A DNA stretch of 64,000 nucleotides from Convivina intestini. GTDB lineage: Bacteria; Bacillota; Bacilli; Lactobacillales; Lactobacillaceae. Position numbers and translations under genes: made by a program. The notes under the pieces are model-generated. The model did not search any database. It was not told where the DNA came from and saw nothing but the letters and a program-made list of their open reading frames with translations. The first letter of the stretch is position 1. Every line of letters begins with the position of its first letter. Positions 47,289-55,440 of the stretch are shown here, one piece after another. The stretch spans positions 217,129-281,128 of the forward strand of contig NZ_QEKT01000002.1 of NCBI RefSeq assembly GCF_003096575.1, in the 5' to 3' direction.

Positions 47289-48143
47289 TTACTCCTCTTC
47301 TACCTTTTTATTATCAAATGATGATAACCACATAATGAAGACATAACCTAAGACTAAAATAGTGGCAATTAAATTCAACCAAATCAAAAATACCACAATC
47401 GAACTAATTGATTCATAAAACCCATAGCGGCCAACTTGTAAATTAGCATACCAGGAGAAAAATCGATTTGATAAATTCAAGAAAAATAGTTCTACTACCG
47501 ACCCAAAGGCAACATACCGCCATCGAGGACGGGCTTCTCTCGTCGGTAAAAAGAAATTCAACATCGTTAAAACCAACCAAATCCCAAAAATCAAGGCCCA
47601 ATGGGTTTGATGACTTAAAAAACCGGTCCAGGGACTAATCGGTAAACTATGGACAACAATCGTTAAGATATTAACCGCAAAAATTAAGGAAACAAACGAT
47701 ATTAAGGATAAAAATAGCCAAATGAAGGACCAAGCCCGGGTTAAGATGTTACTGCCCTTATCTTCTACCCCAGCAATACTATTAAAAGTCCGGCGTAATA
47801 CGGCCACTACTTGGGAAACCGACCAAATAATGAATACAACTGAAAAAGACAAATAAGACTTACTCTTAGTAGTCATCACCGATTCTAAAACCGGATGGAT
47901 AATTTGATCAATACTATCAGGTAGAATACGACTCAAAACGTGCATCACCGCTTCTGAATCAGCATTAATCAAAGATAAAATAACCACTAACGCAATCATA
48001 ATTGGAAAAATAGTCAAAAGTGAATAATAAGCAAAAGTTGGACCAACTAAGCCGACTTCGGAGCGTGAAAAATATTCCACTAACAAACCTAGGTTAAAGC
48101 GTTGGTCCAGCTTTTTCCAAAAAAATACCAATTTTTTATTCAT
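47289..48143 (-). CDS. YihY/BrkB-family membrane protein
   Basis: A 284-residue protein with six helices of the YihY/virulence factor BrkB family (once misnamed RNase BN). GPTFAYYSLLTIFPIMIALVV, VFIIWSVSQVVAVLRRTFN and YESISSIVVFLIWLNLIATILVLG (each split here by context) are typical. The function is unknown. The start MNKKLVFFW at 48143 is preferred; ATG 48179 has no ribosome site. Confidence 0.85.
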   Translation of the reverse strand: MNKKLVFFWKKLDQRFNLGLLVEYFSRSEVGLVGPTFAYYSLLTIFPIMIALVVILSLINADSEAVMHVLSRILPDSIDQIIHPVLESVMTTKSKSYLSFSVVFIIWSVSQVVAVLRRTFNSIAGVEDKGSNILTRAWSFIWLFLSLISFVSLIFAVNILTIVVHSLPISPWTGFLSHQTHWALIFGIWLVLTMLNFFLPTREARPRWRYVAFGSVVELFFLNLSNRFFSWYANLQVGRYGFYESISSIVVFLIWLNLIATILVLGYVFIMWLSSFDNKKVEEE

Positions 48144-48205
48144 AATATCTCTATTATGCCAAAAAATCGGTATCCACATTCATTTATTTATGTCCAATGA
48201 AAGAA

Positions 48206-49567
48206 TTAAACACTAGGTGTCTCACCCAAAGCTACTTGAGCAGCTAAGTTGAGCAATGACCATTGACGGTCAAATCCAGGTTGGAAGAAGAAGTCAGCTT
48301 CAGCTAAATCTTCCAAAGTCATGTGGGCTTTAATCGCCAAGGCAATTGTATTGGCTTGAGCCGTTACATCTGCTTCAGAGAGGAATTGCCCCCCCATAAT
48401 GACGTGGCTTTCAGGATTGAAAGTTAACTTTACCGTCACTTCCGGATTACCATCCTTGACAAACTTAGGACGCAAAGTCGCTTCATAAATGCTGCTAGCC
48501 GTATCAAGGTTTAGCATTTGAGCATTATGAGCATTAACACCAGTAGTAGCCAGCTTATATTCAAAGACTGTCAAGGCAGAAGAACCGTTAACACCTGGGA
48601 ATACTCGGCTTGGTTGTGCCATCGTAATGTTTTCAACTAAGTAGCGGGCCTCGCGACGAGCAGTTGAAGCCAAAGCGATTGGCGCTGGCTGACCGGCTGG
48701 CGTAAAGAGTGGCAAGATTGCATCTCCAATAGCGAAAACATCGTTAGCTGAAGTGCGCAAGTAAGGATCAGTCTTGATAAAACCACGCTCATCCAAAGCT
48801 ACTGTGTTTTCCAACCACTTGGTATTAGGCTTAACCCCAGCAGCAACGATTACTAAGTCAGCTGGGATTTCTTGGCCATCATCACTCTTAGCTGATGCTA
48901 CTTGTCCTTGCCCTTCAAAAGCTTGGACTGAGTGACCCAACTTCAAGTCAACACCGTGCTTAGTCAAAGTAGCAGCAATCTTGTCTGCCAATTGATCATC
49001 AAGGTAGTTTCCCAAAGGACGGTTAATCATATCGATGATCGTAACCTTCTTACCAGCCTTGTTAAAGACTTCAGCAGCTTCAACCCCGATATAACCAGCA
49101 CCGACCACCACAACATTCTTTACTTGTTCATCATGAGCCTTGGCATAAATCTTTGTGGCCCAGTCGCGACCACGCATCAAGTAAACATTGTCTAGGTCTG
49201 ATCCAGCAACTGGCAAAGTAGCTGGTGTTACTCCTGATGAAAGAATCAACTTGTCGTAGCTATCTTCCTTAACTTCACCGGTTGTTGTATCCTTCACAGT
49301 AACTTTGTGAGCATCTACATCAATGGCAGTCACCTTATGATTAGTCAAAACCTTACCACCCAAGTTTTCAACTTGCTCAGGGCTAAAGTTACGAACTTCA
49401 TCACGATCAGTTACCTTATCTTCTAGGTATAACTGCATACCACAGGACATAAAGGAGATAAAATCCCCTTCTTCATAAACCGTAACATCATTCCCTTCGT
49501 AACGGCTCAACAACTCAACTGCTGATTCATGTCCACCGTGTGACGCACCAACGATTACAACTTTCAT
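48206..49567 (-). CDS. npr: NADH peroxidase / oxidase (FAD, Cys-sulfenic type)
   Basis: A 453-residue FAD disulfide-reductase homologue. GASHGGHESAV holds the His of NADH peroxidase, FISFMSCGMQLYL the redox-active Cys, VVVVGAGYIGVEAAEVF the NADH fold, and ADFFFQPGFDRQW the dimerisation domain. The SHGG and CGMQ pattern fits NADH peroxidase (H2O2 to water) better than water-forming NADH oxidase, which has THAG and CGIALY. The ATG at 49567 follows GGAGG. Position beside VIT transporters and a PerR-like regulator supports a peroxide role. No clear PerR dyad was found in front of it. Confidence 0.85.
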   Translation of the reverse strand: MKVVIVGASHGGHESAVELLSRYEGNDVTVYEEGDFISFMSCGMQLYLEDKVTDRDEVRNFSPEQVENLGGKVLTNHKVTAIDVDAHKVTVKDTTTGEVKEDSYDKLILSSGVTPATLPVAGSDLDNVYLMRGRDWATKIYAKAHDEQVKNVVVVGAGYIGVEAAEVFNKAGKKVTIIDMINRPLGNYLDDQLADKIAATLTKHGVDLKLGHSVQAFEGQGQVASAKSDDGQEIPADLVIVAAGVKPNTKWLENTVALDERGFIKTDPYLRTSANDVFAIGDAILPLFTPAGQPAPIALASTARREARYLVENITMAQPSRVFPGVNGSSALTVFEYKLATTGVNAHNAQMLNLDTASSIYEATLRPKFVKDGNPEVTVKLTFNPESHVIMGGQFLSEADVTAQANTIALAIKAHMTLEDLAEADFFFQPGFDRQWSLLNLAAQVALGETPSV

Positions 49568-49665
49568 TTTAAATCCTCCATTCTTATTTATAAAGTTCAC
49601 AAGTTCAGTATAATTTATTCACTTTATAATTGCACGTATTTTTATAAAATTTGAAATATACCAAA

Positions 49666-50361
49666 TTAGAATAACTTACCAATTCCAAAGTGAATCACGA
49701 TCGTAATCAAACCAATAATGATATTTCGAACGATTGCCCGCATAACCATTCCGTTGGAAAGTTTGGCACTCATCAGTCCAGTAATTGCCACGGCGATTAC
49801 CGTAGCTAAAATGGTAGCTGGGAATTGATAGGCAATCGGGGTAATAACTAACGCTAGTAGCGGCAAACTACCACCCAAGGCTGCGCTAAATAATGAAGCC
49901 CAAGCGGCCTGCCAAGGGTTCATATAATGGCCCAAGGTCATATCATATTTAATACTCAAAATTGATTCCAAGGGCTTTTTGGTCATTAATTCATTAGCAA
50001 TCGCTTGGGATGTACTAAGCGTAACTCCCCGCTCGACATAGTGATCCACAATGACATCAAATTGTTTTTGGAAATCAGTTTTCAGCAATTCTTGCTCTTT
50101 AACGACGACAACCTTTTCACTATCGGACTGGGCCGAAACCGAAGCATATTCTCCCGAAGCCATCGACAGAGCACAGGCTAATAGATCGGCCAAGGCCGCA
50201 ATCATAATTGTAAAACGGTTCGTGGTCGCCGCAGCCACCGAGAACACCACCCCAACCACAGTTAAAATACCATCATTAGAACCCAAAACACCGGCTCGAA
50301 TCGCATTCAAACGCTCATCAATGGTCATATGGTCTTTATTTTTCTTATTCTTTTTAAACAT
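49666..50361 (-). CDS. VIT1/CCC1-family iron/manganese transporter (second)
   Basis: A 231-residue membrane protein with five helices and a helical metal-binding insertion between helices 2 and 3. RAGVLGSNDGILTVVGVVF and SMASGEYASVSAQSDSE are VIT signatures. Such proteins export Fe2+ or Mn2+ from the cytosol in bacteria. It follows its paralogue by 12 bases, with GAGAGGG before the ATG, and shares the operator-controlled promoter at 51083-51111. Confidence 0.9.
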   Translation of the reverse strand: MFKKNKKNKDHMTIDERLNAIRAGVLGSNDGILTVVGVVFSVAAATTNRFTIMIAALADLLACALSMASGEYASVSAQSDSEKVVVVKEQELLKTDFQKQFDVIVDHYVERGVTLSTSQAIANELMTKKPLESILSIKYDMTLGHYMNPWQAAWASLFSAALGGSLPLLALVITPIAYQFPATILATVIAVAITGLMSAKLSNGMVMRAIVRNIIIGLITIVIHFGIGKLF

Positions 50362-50373
50362 TTTGTCCCTCTC

Positions 50374-51051
50374 TTAACGGAATAGTGAACCGATGGCAAA
50401 GGTTACGATCATGGTAAAAATTCCCGCCACAATGTTACGAATAGCAGCATGCTTACGATCAGCACCATTTAGAGAAGCTGCCGAGTAACCTGTCAAAGCC
50501 AAAGCAAACAAAACAGCTAAGAAGGTCACAATTTCACGGTAAGTAGTTGGTGTTAACCACATGGCTAGCATAGGCAAAGTCGCCCCCAAAGGAAAGGAAA
50601 TAAAGGAAGCCAAAGCAGCACTTCCAGCGTTCAATACACTATTTGGTGAAAAGCCATATCGTTCACGAACAGTGGTTACTAAGGCGTCCTTATCCATCAT
50701 TTCCTTAGTTGCCTGTTGAGCTAATTCTTTGGAAATGCCGACATCTTGGTATTTCTTCTCCACAAAATCAAATTCCTTTTGATAATCAGTGGCCAATGCT
50801 TCAGTTTGAATCTTGGTCACTTTAGCTTGCGCATCGTGCTGGGAACTAACCGAAACATACTCCCCCATCGCCATGGAAACCATCCCCGCTAAGGTACCGG
50901 CAAAACCTGCCAGCAGGATGGTGCCCACATTGGTAGTGGCTCCAGCCACCCCTAAAATAATTCCTGAGATAGATAAAATCCCATCATTACCGCCCATAAC
51001 GCCGGCTCGAATGACATTATTTCGCTCCATCAAATTATTGTCTTTTGCCAT
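50374..51051 (-). CDS. VIT1/CCC1-family iron/manganese transporter (first)
   Basis: A 225-residue five-helix VIT protein: RAGVMGGNDGILSISGIILG and SMAMGEYVSVSSQHDAQ mirror its neighbour, and the insertion between helices 2 and 3 holds Glu-rich metal sites. It is probably a divalent metal exporter. Start M at 51051 lies seven bases after AGGAG; the ATG two codons earlier is too close. A perfect PerR/Fur-like dyad overlaps the transcription start, so it should be repressed when the regulator is metal-loaded. Confidence 0.9.
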   Translation of the reverse strand: MAKDNNLMERNNVIRAGVMGGNDGILSISGIILGVAGATTNVGTILLAGFAGTLAGMVSMAMGEYVSVSSQHDAQAKVTKIQTEALATDYQKEFDFVEKKYQDVGISKELAQQATKEMMDKDALVTTVRERYGFSPNSVLNAGSAALASFISFPLGATLPMLAMWLTPTTYREIVTFLAVLFALALTGYSAASLNGADRKHAAIRNIVAGIFTMIVTFAIGSLFR

Positions 51052-51063
51052 ATGCATCTCCTG

Positions 51064-51078
51064 TTAGAATGATTCTAA
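51064..51078. promoter_or_regulatory. PerR/Fur operator of the VIT genes
   Basis: TTAGAATGATTCTAA is a perfect 7-1-7 palindrome of the PerR-box type. It overlaps the predicted transcription start of the VIT pair and abuts the ribosome binding site. Confidence 0.85.
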
Positions 51079-51082
51079 ATAA

Positions 51083-51111
51083 GTTATACCAAGAATTAGA
51101 ACTTTGGTCAA
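51083..51111 (-). promoter_or_regulatory. Promoter of the VIT gene pair
   Basis: TTGACC (51111-51106) and TATAAC (51088-51083) on the minus strand are separated by 17 bases. Confidence 0.78.
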
Positions 51112-51116
51112 GTTGT

Positions 51117-51131
51117 TTGGAATAATTCTAA
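51117..51131. promoter_or_regulatory. PerR/Fur operator of the regulator gene
   Basis: TTGGAATAATTCTAA is a 7-1-7 dyad with one mismatch. It overlaps the -35 and spacer of the regulator's own promoter, indicating autorepression. Confidence 0.75.
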
Positions 51132-51145
51132 TTAAATGATATACT
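51117..51145 (+). promoter_or_regulatory. Promoter of the PerR-like gene
   Basis: TTGGAA (51117-51122) and TATACT (51140-51145) are separated by 17 bases, upstream of the ATG at 51177 with AGGAGG. Confidence 0.68.
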
Positions 51146-51176
51146 TCTGTTAGCTATATCATTAGGAGGATTTTAT

Positions 51177-51581
51177 ATGGCAATTGACATACCAGCATTA
51201 CTCCAAAAACACAGTCTAAAAGTAACGCAACAACGACTTGCGCTATTGGGATATCTAGTAACACACGAAACTCATCCAACCGCGGAGATGATTCATGCTG
51301 AATTGCCTGAAATTTCCTTAGCCACAATTTACAACACCCTCGATAAATTGGTCGAAGTCGGTCTGGTCGTGATTATTGAAGGAACGGCCGACGGTAAACG
51401 CCACTATGATTTCTACGGCGAACCGCACTATCACATTATCAATACCAAAACCCAAGAGATTTTTGATGCCAATAATTTTGATGTCCAGCCCCTCTTACAA
51501 GCTGGCCGGGAAGCAACCGGTCTTGATATTACCGATTATCATATTGAACTCTATGGTGTTGACCCTAAAGATGCTGAATAA
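51177..51581 (+). CDS. perR: PerR-like Fur-family repressor without structural cysteines
   Basis: A 134-residue Fur-family regulator. The winged helix (LKVTQQRLALLGYL, ISLATIYNTLDKLVEVGLV) is followed by a dimerisation domain. The five regulatory metal ligands of PerR appear conserved: His33, Asp78, His84, His86 and Asp97. The protein has no cysteine at all, so the two CxxC pairs that bind structural zinc in B. subtilis PerR are missing (CRNC is replaced by NTKT). It probably represses itself, the divergent VIT genes and perhaps the MFS gene at 104-1453. The gene symbol is by similarity. Confidence 0.85.
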   Translation: MAIDIPALLQKHSLKVTQQRLALLGYLVTHETHPTAEMIHAELPEISLATIYNTLDKLVEVGLVVIIEGTADGKRHYDFYGEPHYHIINTKTQEIFDANNFDVQPLLQAGREATGLDITDYHIELYGVDPKDAE

Positions 51582-51622
51582 AAACAAGCCCTTGAATTTT
51601 GCGATACAGGGGCTTGTTTTTC
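51581..51622 (+). terminator. Terminator after the PerR-like gene
   Basis: AAAACAAGCCCTTG and CAGGGGCTTGTTTT form a 14-pair stem with one G-U pair and a 12-base loop, followed by TTC. It begins at the stop codon. Confidence 0.82.
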
Positions 51623-51662
51623 AATTAGATTCTTACTCATCTATAAAATCTTTTTCATCTAT

Positions 51663-51862
51663 TCAGATATAATTGACGCCTTCAGCAATTAAGTAAGGCC
51701 CTAATAGAGTGATTTCATCGTCTGATCGACGAGTGAAAATAATAATGGTTTTTTGAAAATTTTTGATAGATGTATTTTGACTATTCAACAAATATTTAAA
51801 ATCGATATCTTGTGGCTGACTGATTGATAGCCAGTAGCCCTCTGCATTAGATATGGTTTCAT
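51663..51862 (-). pseudogene. Small gene of unknown function with an early frameshift
   Basis: An ATG at 51862 overlaps the MFS stop (ATGA) and has AAAGGAG upstream. As sequenced it gives only 25 codons ending at 51785. In another frame, the segment starting TISNAEGYWLSISQPQDIDF runs open to the TAA at 51663. One extra A in the AAA right after the ATG would join the start to that frame and give a 66-residue product. I therefore read it as a gene with a 1-base deletion in an A tract, or a sequencing error. No family is recognised. Confidence 0.5.
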
Positions 51863-53067
51863 GATTTATCTCCTTTAAGGACAATATTTTTACTTCTAAG
51901 TAGTAATGGCACAACTATGAAAAGTGCACTTATGCCTGAGATAGAAAAAACAAAAGTATAATTAAATTTATCGAATAATAGTCCATAACCCAGTGCTCCT
52001 AAAGGAACAAATAATTGCGAAATTGCATTGATAATTGAATAAACTCCGCCTTGTTGATTAGTTGGTACAGTATTTTGCAAATATGTAGTCATTGCAGTAT
52101 TCGCAAAAACGATAATCAAGCCAAAACAAAGTACGAGAATACTGATATAACCAGTCGTAATAAATACTCCGAAACTTTGTAAAGGAATTCCAAATAACAC
52201 TAATACGATAGTGAAGGCAAGCATTGAAGTGTAAATAGCCTTTAATTGATTTTTTATTTTTAGAAATACAAGCAATATGCCACCGCCAAGCATAGCTATA
52301 CTGGTTAAACTCTCTAAAAAGCTATAAATCAATTTTGATAACTCTAATTTCTGCAAAATAAGCACAGGTAAACCAATATTAATTGACGAGGCATAAAAAT
52401 TAAGAAACATTGCTATAAGTATTAAGGAAAAAATTTCTGGCCTACGTTTAATAAGATCTATGACCGAAAGAAAATTTATTTTTTCTTGGCTTTCTTGAAT
52501 AGATTCAAATTCAAAATAAATATAGTGGGTAAATACTATTGATATTAGAAGAATACCAATAATACCTAATGTAAATATTTTCATATCAATCAAACTGTAT
52601 ATAATGCCACCGAGTATAGGCCCTAGAATATTTGCGGTTGCCGTAGTAGATTGAATCAAACTATTGAATTTTTAATAATTACTTTTTGTAGTTAGTTGCG
52701 TAACAGACGCTTTCAAGGTGACACTAAACAATTCTTCACAGATTCGAATTAAAATCATTAACAAATAAGTTAGTAATAACTTTTGCGACCTAATAAGAAC
52801 CGGAAAAAATTCGTAGGTAAGAAGAGAAATAGCCGCAAAAAATTGTGAGTAAATCAATATTTTTTTATGGTTAATACGATCTACAATATTGGCCATTATT
52901 GGCGTTAGTAATAGACTTACTATAGGGCCAATAATTGTTAATGTACCAAAGATGAAGGCAGAACCCGTTAATTCAAAAAAATACAAGCCAAACACAAAAT
53001 TAAGGGTTGTTACAGATAGATTAAATAAAATATTGGTTGCTGAAATTAGTGAAATTTTCTTTAACAT
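51859..53067 (-). pseudogene. MFS transporter interrupted by an in-frame TAA
   Basis: A 403-codon frame encodes an MFS exporter of the macrolide/multidrug-efflux type (LTGSAFIFGTLTIIGPIVS, MANIVDRINHKK, NILGPILGGIIYSL). Codon 132 is TAA (52672-52674): TTKSNY-stop-KFNSLIQS. Both sides are in the same frame, and a Leu TTA to TAA change would explain it. AAGGAGG precedes the ATG. It is strongly A+T-rich compared with its surroundings and divergent from an Rgg-type regulator that probably controlled it. Confidence 0.82.
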
Positions 53068-53184
53068 GTCTGCCTCCTTGTTAAATTAAATTTATCACTT
53101 TTATTTTTAATCTGTTTGCTATTTTGTTGCATAAAGGATACGTTATATAACATAAATACTGTTATTTAGAAGGGGTAGGACTAT

Positions 53185-54108
53185 TTGAAAAAAATTGGAG
53201 AAAGTATTCGATTAATTCGTAAACAAAAAAAATTAACACAAAGTGTGGTTTATACTGGAATAATTTCGCGAAACTTTGCATCTAGATTCGAGAATGGCGT
53301 TTCAGGTATTGAAACTAGTAAATTTTTTAAAATTCTAAAAAGGTTGAGTGTGTCCCCAAATGAGTTTGAATATATCCATTATAAAAATAATGAGTATAAG
53401 TTAAAAAAAGTGTTACGTGACATTGATAATGCATCTTCTGCAAATAATTTTTCTGCATTGAAGAGTATATATAAGCAGTACCATTTGGAGAATTCGCTGG
53501 ATAGTCAAATACTTTCAGCATTAGCGTATGTAAAATTATATGTACACGGAAATAATCCTTTCAATATGGCATTAGAACCAACATACCCATTGAAGCTCCA
53601 TTTGCTTGAATCTTCTGAATGGTCACTGGTTGAGTTTAGAGCATTTGTTGATGGCATTTTTATTTTTAGATTGGAGAATTTCAATTTAGATTTATGCATG
53701 AAACGCGCTGTTAAGGCTCATTTAAAATATAAAGATTTGGTCGATTCTAAAGTGGAAATTGACCAAAATATGGGAAGTATCATCCTAAATTACTTGCAAA
53801 TTCAATTAACAAATAGAAAGTATAATTTTATTGATGACTATTTAAAATTAAGTCGTACTTTTTCTACTGAACTGACAGACTTTACAGCAACATTGACACT
53901 AAATTTTAGTGATTTACTGTTTAATCTTTATTTTGATTGCGATTTCAACCATGGACGAACCGAATGCTATGAATTTCTACGTACCTTACAAAAATTAAAA
54001 TTTTCTGATTTTAGAGTTTTCCAAGATATTTATAACTATCACCTATCAATAAGTGAAGACTATCATCGCAAAAAAAATAAGAATAACTTTGATGGCCTTC
54101 TAAAATAA
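53185..54108 (+). CDS. Rgg/GadR/MutR-family transcriptional regulator
   Basis: A 307-residue regulator with an N-terminal XRE helix-turn-helix (GESIRLIRKQKKLTQSVVY, SRFENG) and a long all-helical C-terminal region like the TPR-type peptide-binding domain of Rgg proteins. Such regulators often bind short pheromone peptides and control adjacent genes. The start is a TTG at 53185 after AAGGGG. The gene is A+T-rich like the divergent MFS pseudogene, suggesting joint acquisition. No convincing pheromone gene was found next to it. Confidence 0.8.
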   Translation: MKKIGESIRLIRKQKKLTQSVVYTGIISRNFASRFENGVSGIETSKFFKILKRLSVSPNEFEYIHYKNNEYKLKKVLRDIDNASSANNFSALKSIYKQYHLENSLDSQILSALAYVKLYVHGNNPFNMALEPTYPLKLHLLESSEWSLVEFRAFVDGIFIFRLENFNLDLCMKRAVKAHLKYKDLVDSKVEIDQNMGSIILNYLQIQLTNRKYNFIDDYLKLSRTFSTELTDFTATLTLNFSDLLFNLYFDCDFNHGRTECYEFLRTLQKLKFSDFRVFQDIYNYHLSISEDYHRKKNKNNFDGLLK

Positions 54109-54109
54109 C

Positions 54110-54143
54110 TAAGCGCCCATAACGTTGTTATGGGCGCTTTTAT
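54110..54143 (+). terminator. Terminator after the Rgg-type gene
   Basis: A perfect 13-pair stem AAGCGCCCATAAC/GTTATGGGCGCTT with a three-base loop is followed by TTATT. Confidence 0.85.
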
Positions 54144-54255
54144 TAATTTGGTGAAAGCAAAAAAATTTACCGACTTTGGGGTTTAATTTAAACTGCTACA
54201 AAATAATTCACAAGTCCGTCAATGCGAACTAAACAGATTACTAAAATAATTTTCT

Positions 54256-54299
54256 AACAGAAGTCAAGCTCCGCAAGGGCTTTGACTTCTGTTCTTTTT
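54256..54299 (+). terminator. Orphan terminator hairpin
   Basis: AACAGAAGTCAA and TTGACTTCTGTT form a long stem around GCTCC-GCAA-GGGC, followed by CTTTTTC. No recognisable gene lies between it and the preceding terminator, about 110 bases upstream. The gap 54109-54437 otherwise holds only an 11-codon frame (54222-54257) without a ribosome site, and nothing else that I can identify. Confidence 0.7.
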
Positions 54300-54437
54300 C
54301 AATTGTTTTGTATTTTGTGTAGAAAAGATGTAAATCACGACCAGTATAACATTCAAATTCATAAATCTTTAGTCTCTTTATTTCACTAACATGTTGTTAA
54401 AATGAAACCACCGTTAGGAAAAAAGGAGGAATTACCG

Positions 54438-55406
54438 ATGTCATCTGCTGCTAAATTGAAAACCAGTCCCTTCCGCACAACTAAAACCGAGTATAAGTTC
54501 GTCTATACGCTAGTTCTAGTTGGCTTAGCTAGTTTAACCTTAGCAACTTTTTTTGATCCCCTTGTTAGTCAAACTGTGATGAATCAAAATTCAATTTTTG
54601 GCAATATTTTCCAAAATTACGCTGATCAAGGCGCCAACATTGTTTTAATTGTTGCTTTTGAGGTGCTGGCTTGGTTAGCCTGGCAGCAAATGTCAGATAC
54701 TTTTTCCCGCTATTTATCAACTGGTGCTTTATTAGGAATGGCGTTTAATCAAATTCTAGCCGCTCTCCAAGATATGCTCAGTTATACTTTCTCCATGATT
54801 CACAATCTCCAACATGGAATCCCCATGGGGGTAGCCAACAATACCGCAGCCGTTCAAAACTATCCCGAACCCTTACGATGGAGTCTAGCCGTCGTAATTC
54901 TAGTGATTTTATCCTTTGCATTTCAACGTTGGATTAGTCATCGTAGCTTCCAAGAAAAAAATTATTTAACCTTAGCCGCTTTGGCCGGCATCGCCACCGT
55001 CTTTGTTGCGACTTCAACCGTGGGTGAAATGAAACTGCTCTGGGGCCGCTACCGTCCCTATGAAATGACTGATATTTTACATGGTTCTTTGGGTCATTTT
55101 ACCCCTTGGTACCATCTCAATGGTAATACCCATCATAATTCGTTTCCTTCCGGACATACCATGTCCGGTTGGCTCTTCTTATATCTAACTTTCTTTGTAC
55201 CGCGTAGCAACTATCTCTGGCAAAAACGACTAACTATTTTTGGTCTAGCGATGGGTCTCTTAACCGCCTTCAGCCGTGTTCGCATTGGTGCCCATTGGCT
55301 CAGTGATGTAACTGTCTCTAGTCTATTAGTGGGGCTAATGGTTTTTATTGCCAGTCGGATTTTACAAGCTCATTTTGTTGAAAATCAATCGATAAATAAT
55401 CATTAA
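54438..55406 (+). CDS. PAP2-family membrane phosphatase
   Basis: A 322-residue protein with six helices and the three acid-phosphatase motifs: KLLWGRYRP (KX6RP), PSGHTMSG (PSGH) and SRVRIGAHWLSD (SRX5HX3D). It probably dephosphorylates undecaprenyl pyrophosphate, phosphatidylglycerol phosphate or a similar lipid on the outer membrane face. The ATG at 54438 has AGGAGG nine bases upstream, whereas the frame extends 12 codons further without a ribosome site. It is followed by a bidirectional terminator. Confidence 0.88.
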   Translation: MSSAAKLKTSPFRTTKTEYKFVYTLVLVGLASLTLATFFDPLVSQTVMNQNSIFGNIFQNYADQGANIVLIVAFEVLAWLAWQQMSDTFSRYLSTGALLGMAFNQILAALQDMLSYTFSMIHNLQHGIPMGVANNTAAVQNYPEPLRWSLAVVILVILSFAFQRWISHRSFQEKNYLTLAALAGIATVFVATSTVGEMKLLWGRYRPYEMTDILHGSLGHFTPWYHLNGNTHHNSFPSGHTMSGWLFLYLTFFVPRSNYLWQKRLTIFGLAMGLLTAFSRVRIGAHWLSDVTVSSLLVGLMVFIASRILQAHFVENQSINNH

Positions 55407-55412
55407 AGCACC

Positions 55413-55440
55413 AAAAAAAGACCTTAACAGGTCTTTTTTT
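55413..55440. terminator. Bidirectional terminator
   Basis: AAAAAAAGACCT and AGGTCTTTTTTT form a perfect 12-pair stem with loop TAAC between the convergent PAP2 gene and the MoxR operon. Confidence 0.88.

Noticed and set aside
49589..49628. Rex-like half site (TTCACAA, 49596-49602) and a spaced inverted repeat TATAAAGT/ACTTTATA before the NADH peroxidase gene
   Set aside because: Only one Rex half is present, and the inverted repeat has a 24-base loop in A+T-rich sequence. Neither is strong enough to list as an operator.
31200..52674. Genome-wide reassignment or programmed readthrough of TAA, suggested by two MFS genes with internal TAA
   Set aside because: Many intact genes in the window end in TAA at the expected length, and no suppressor tRNA or readthrough signal is visible. 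Two independent point mutations are simpler.
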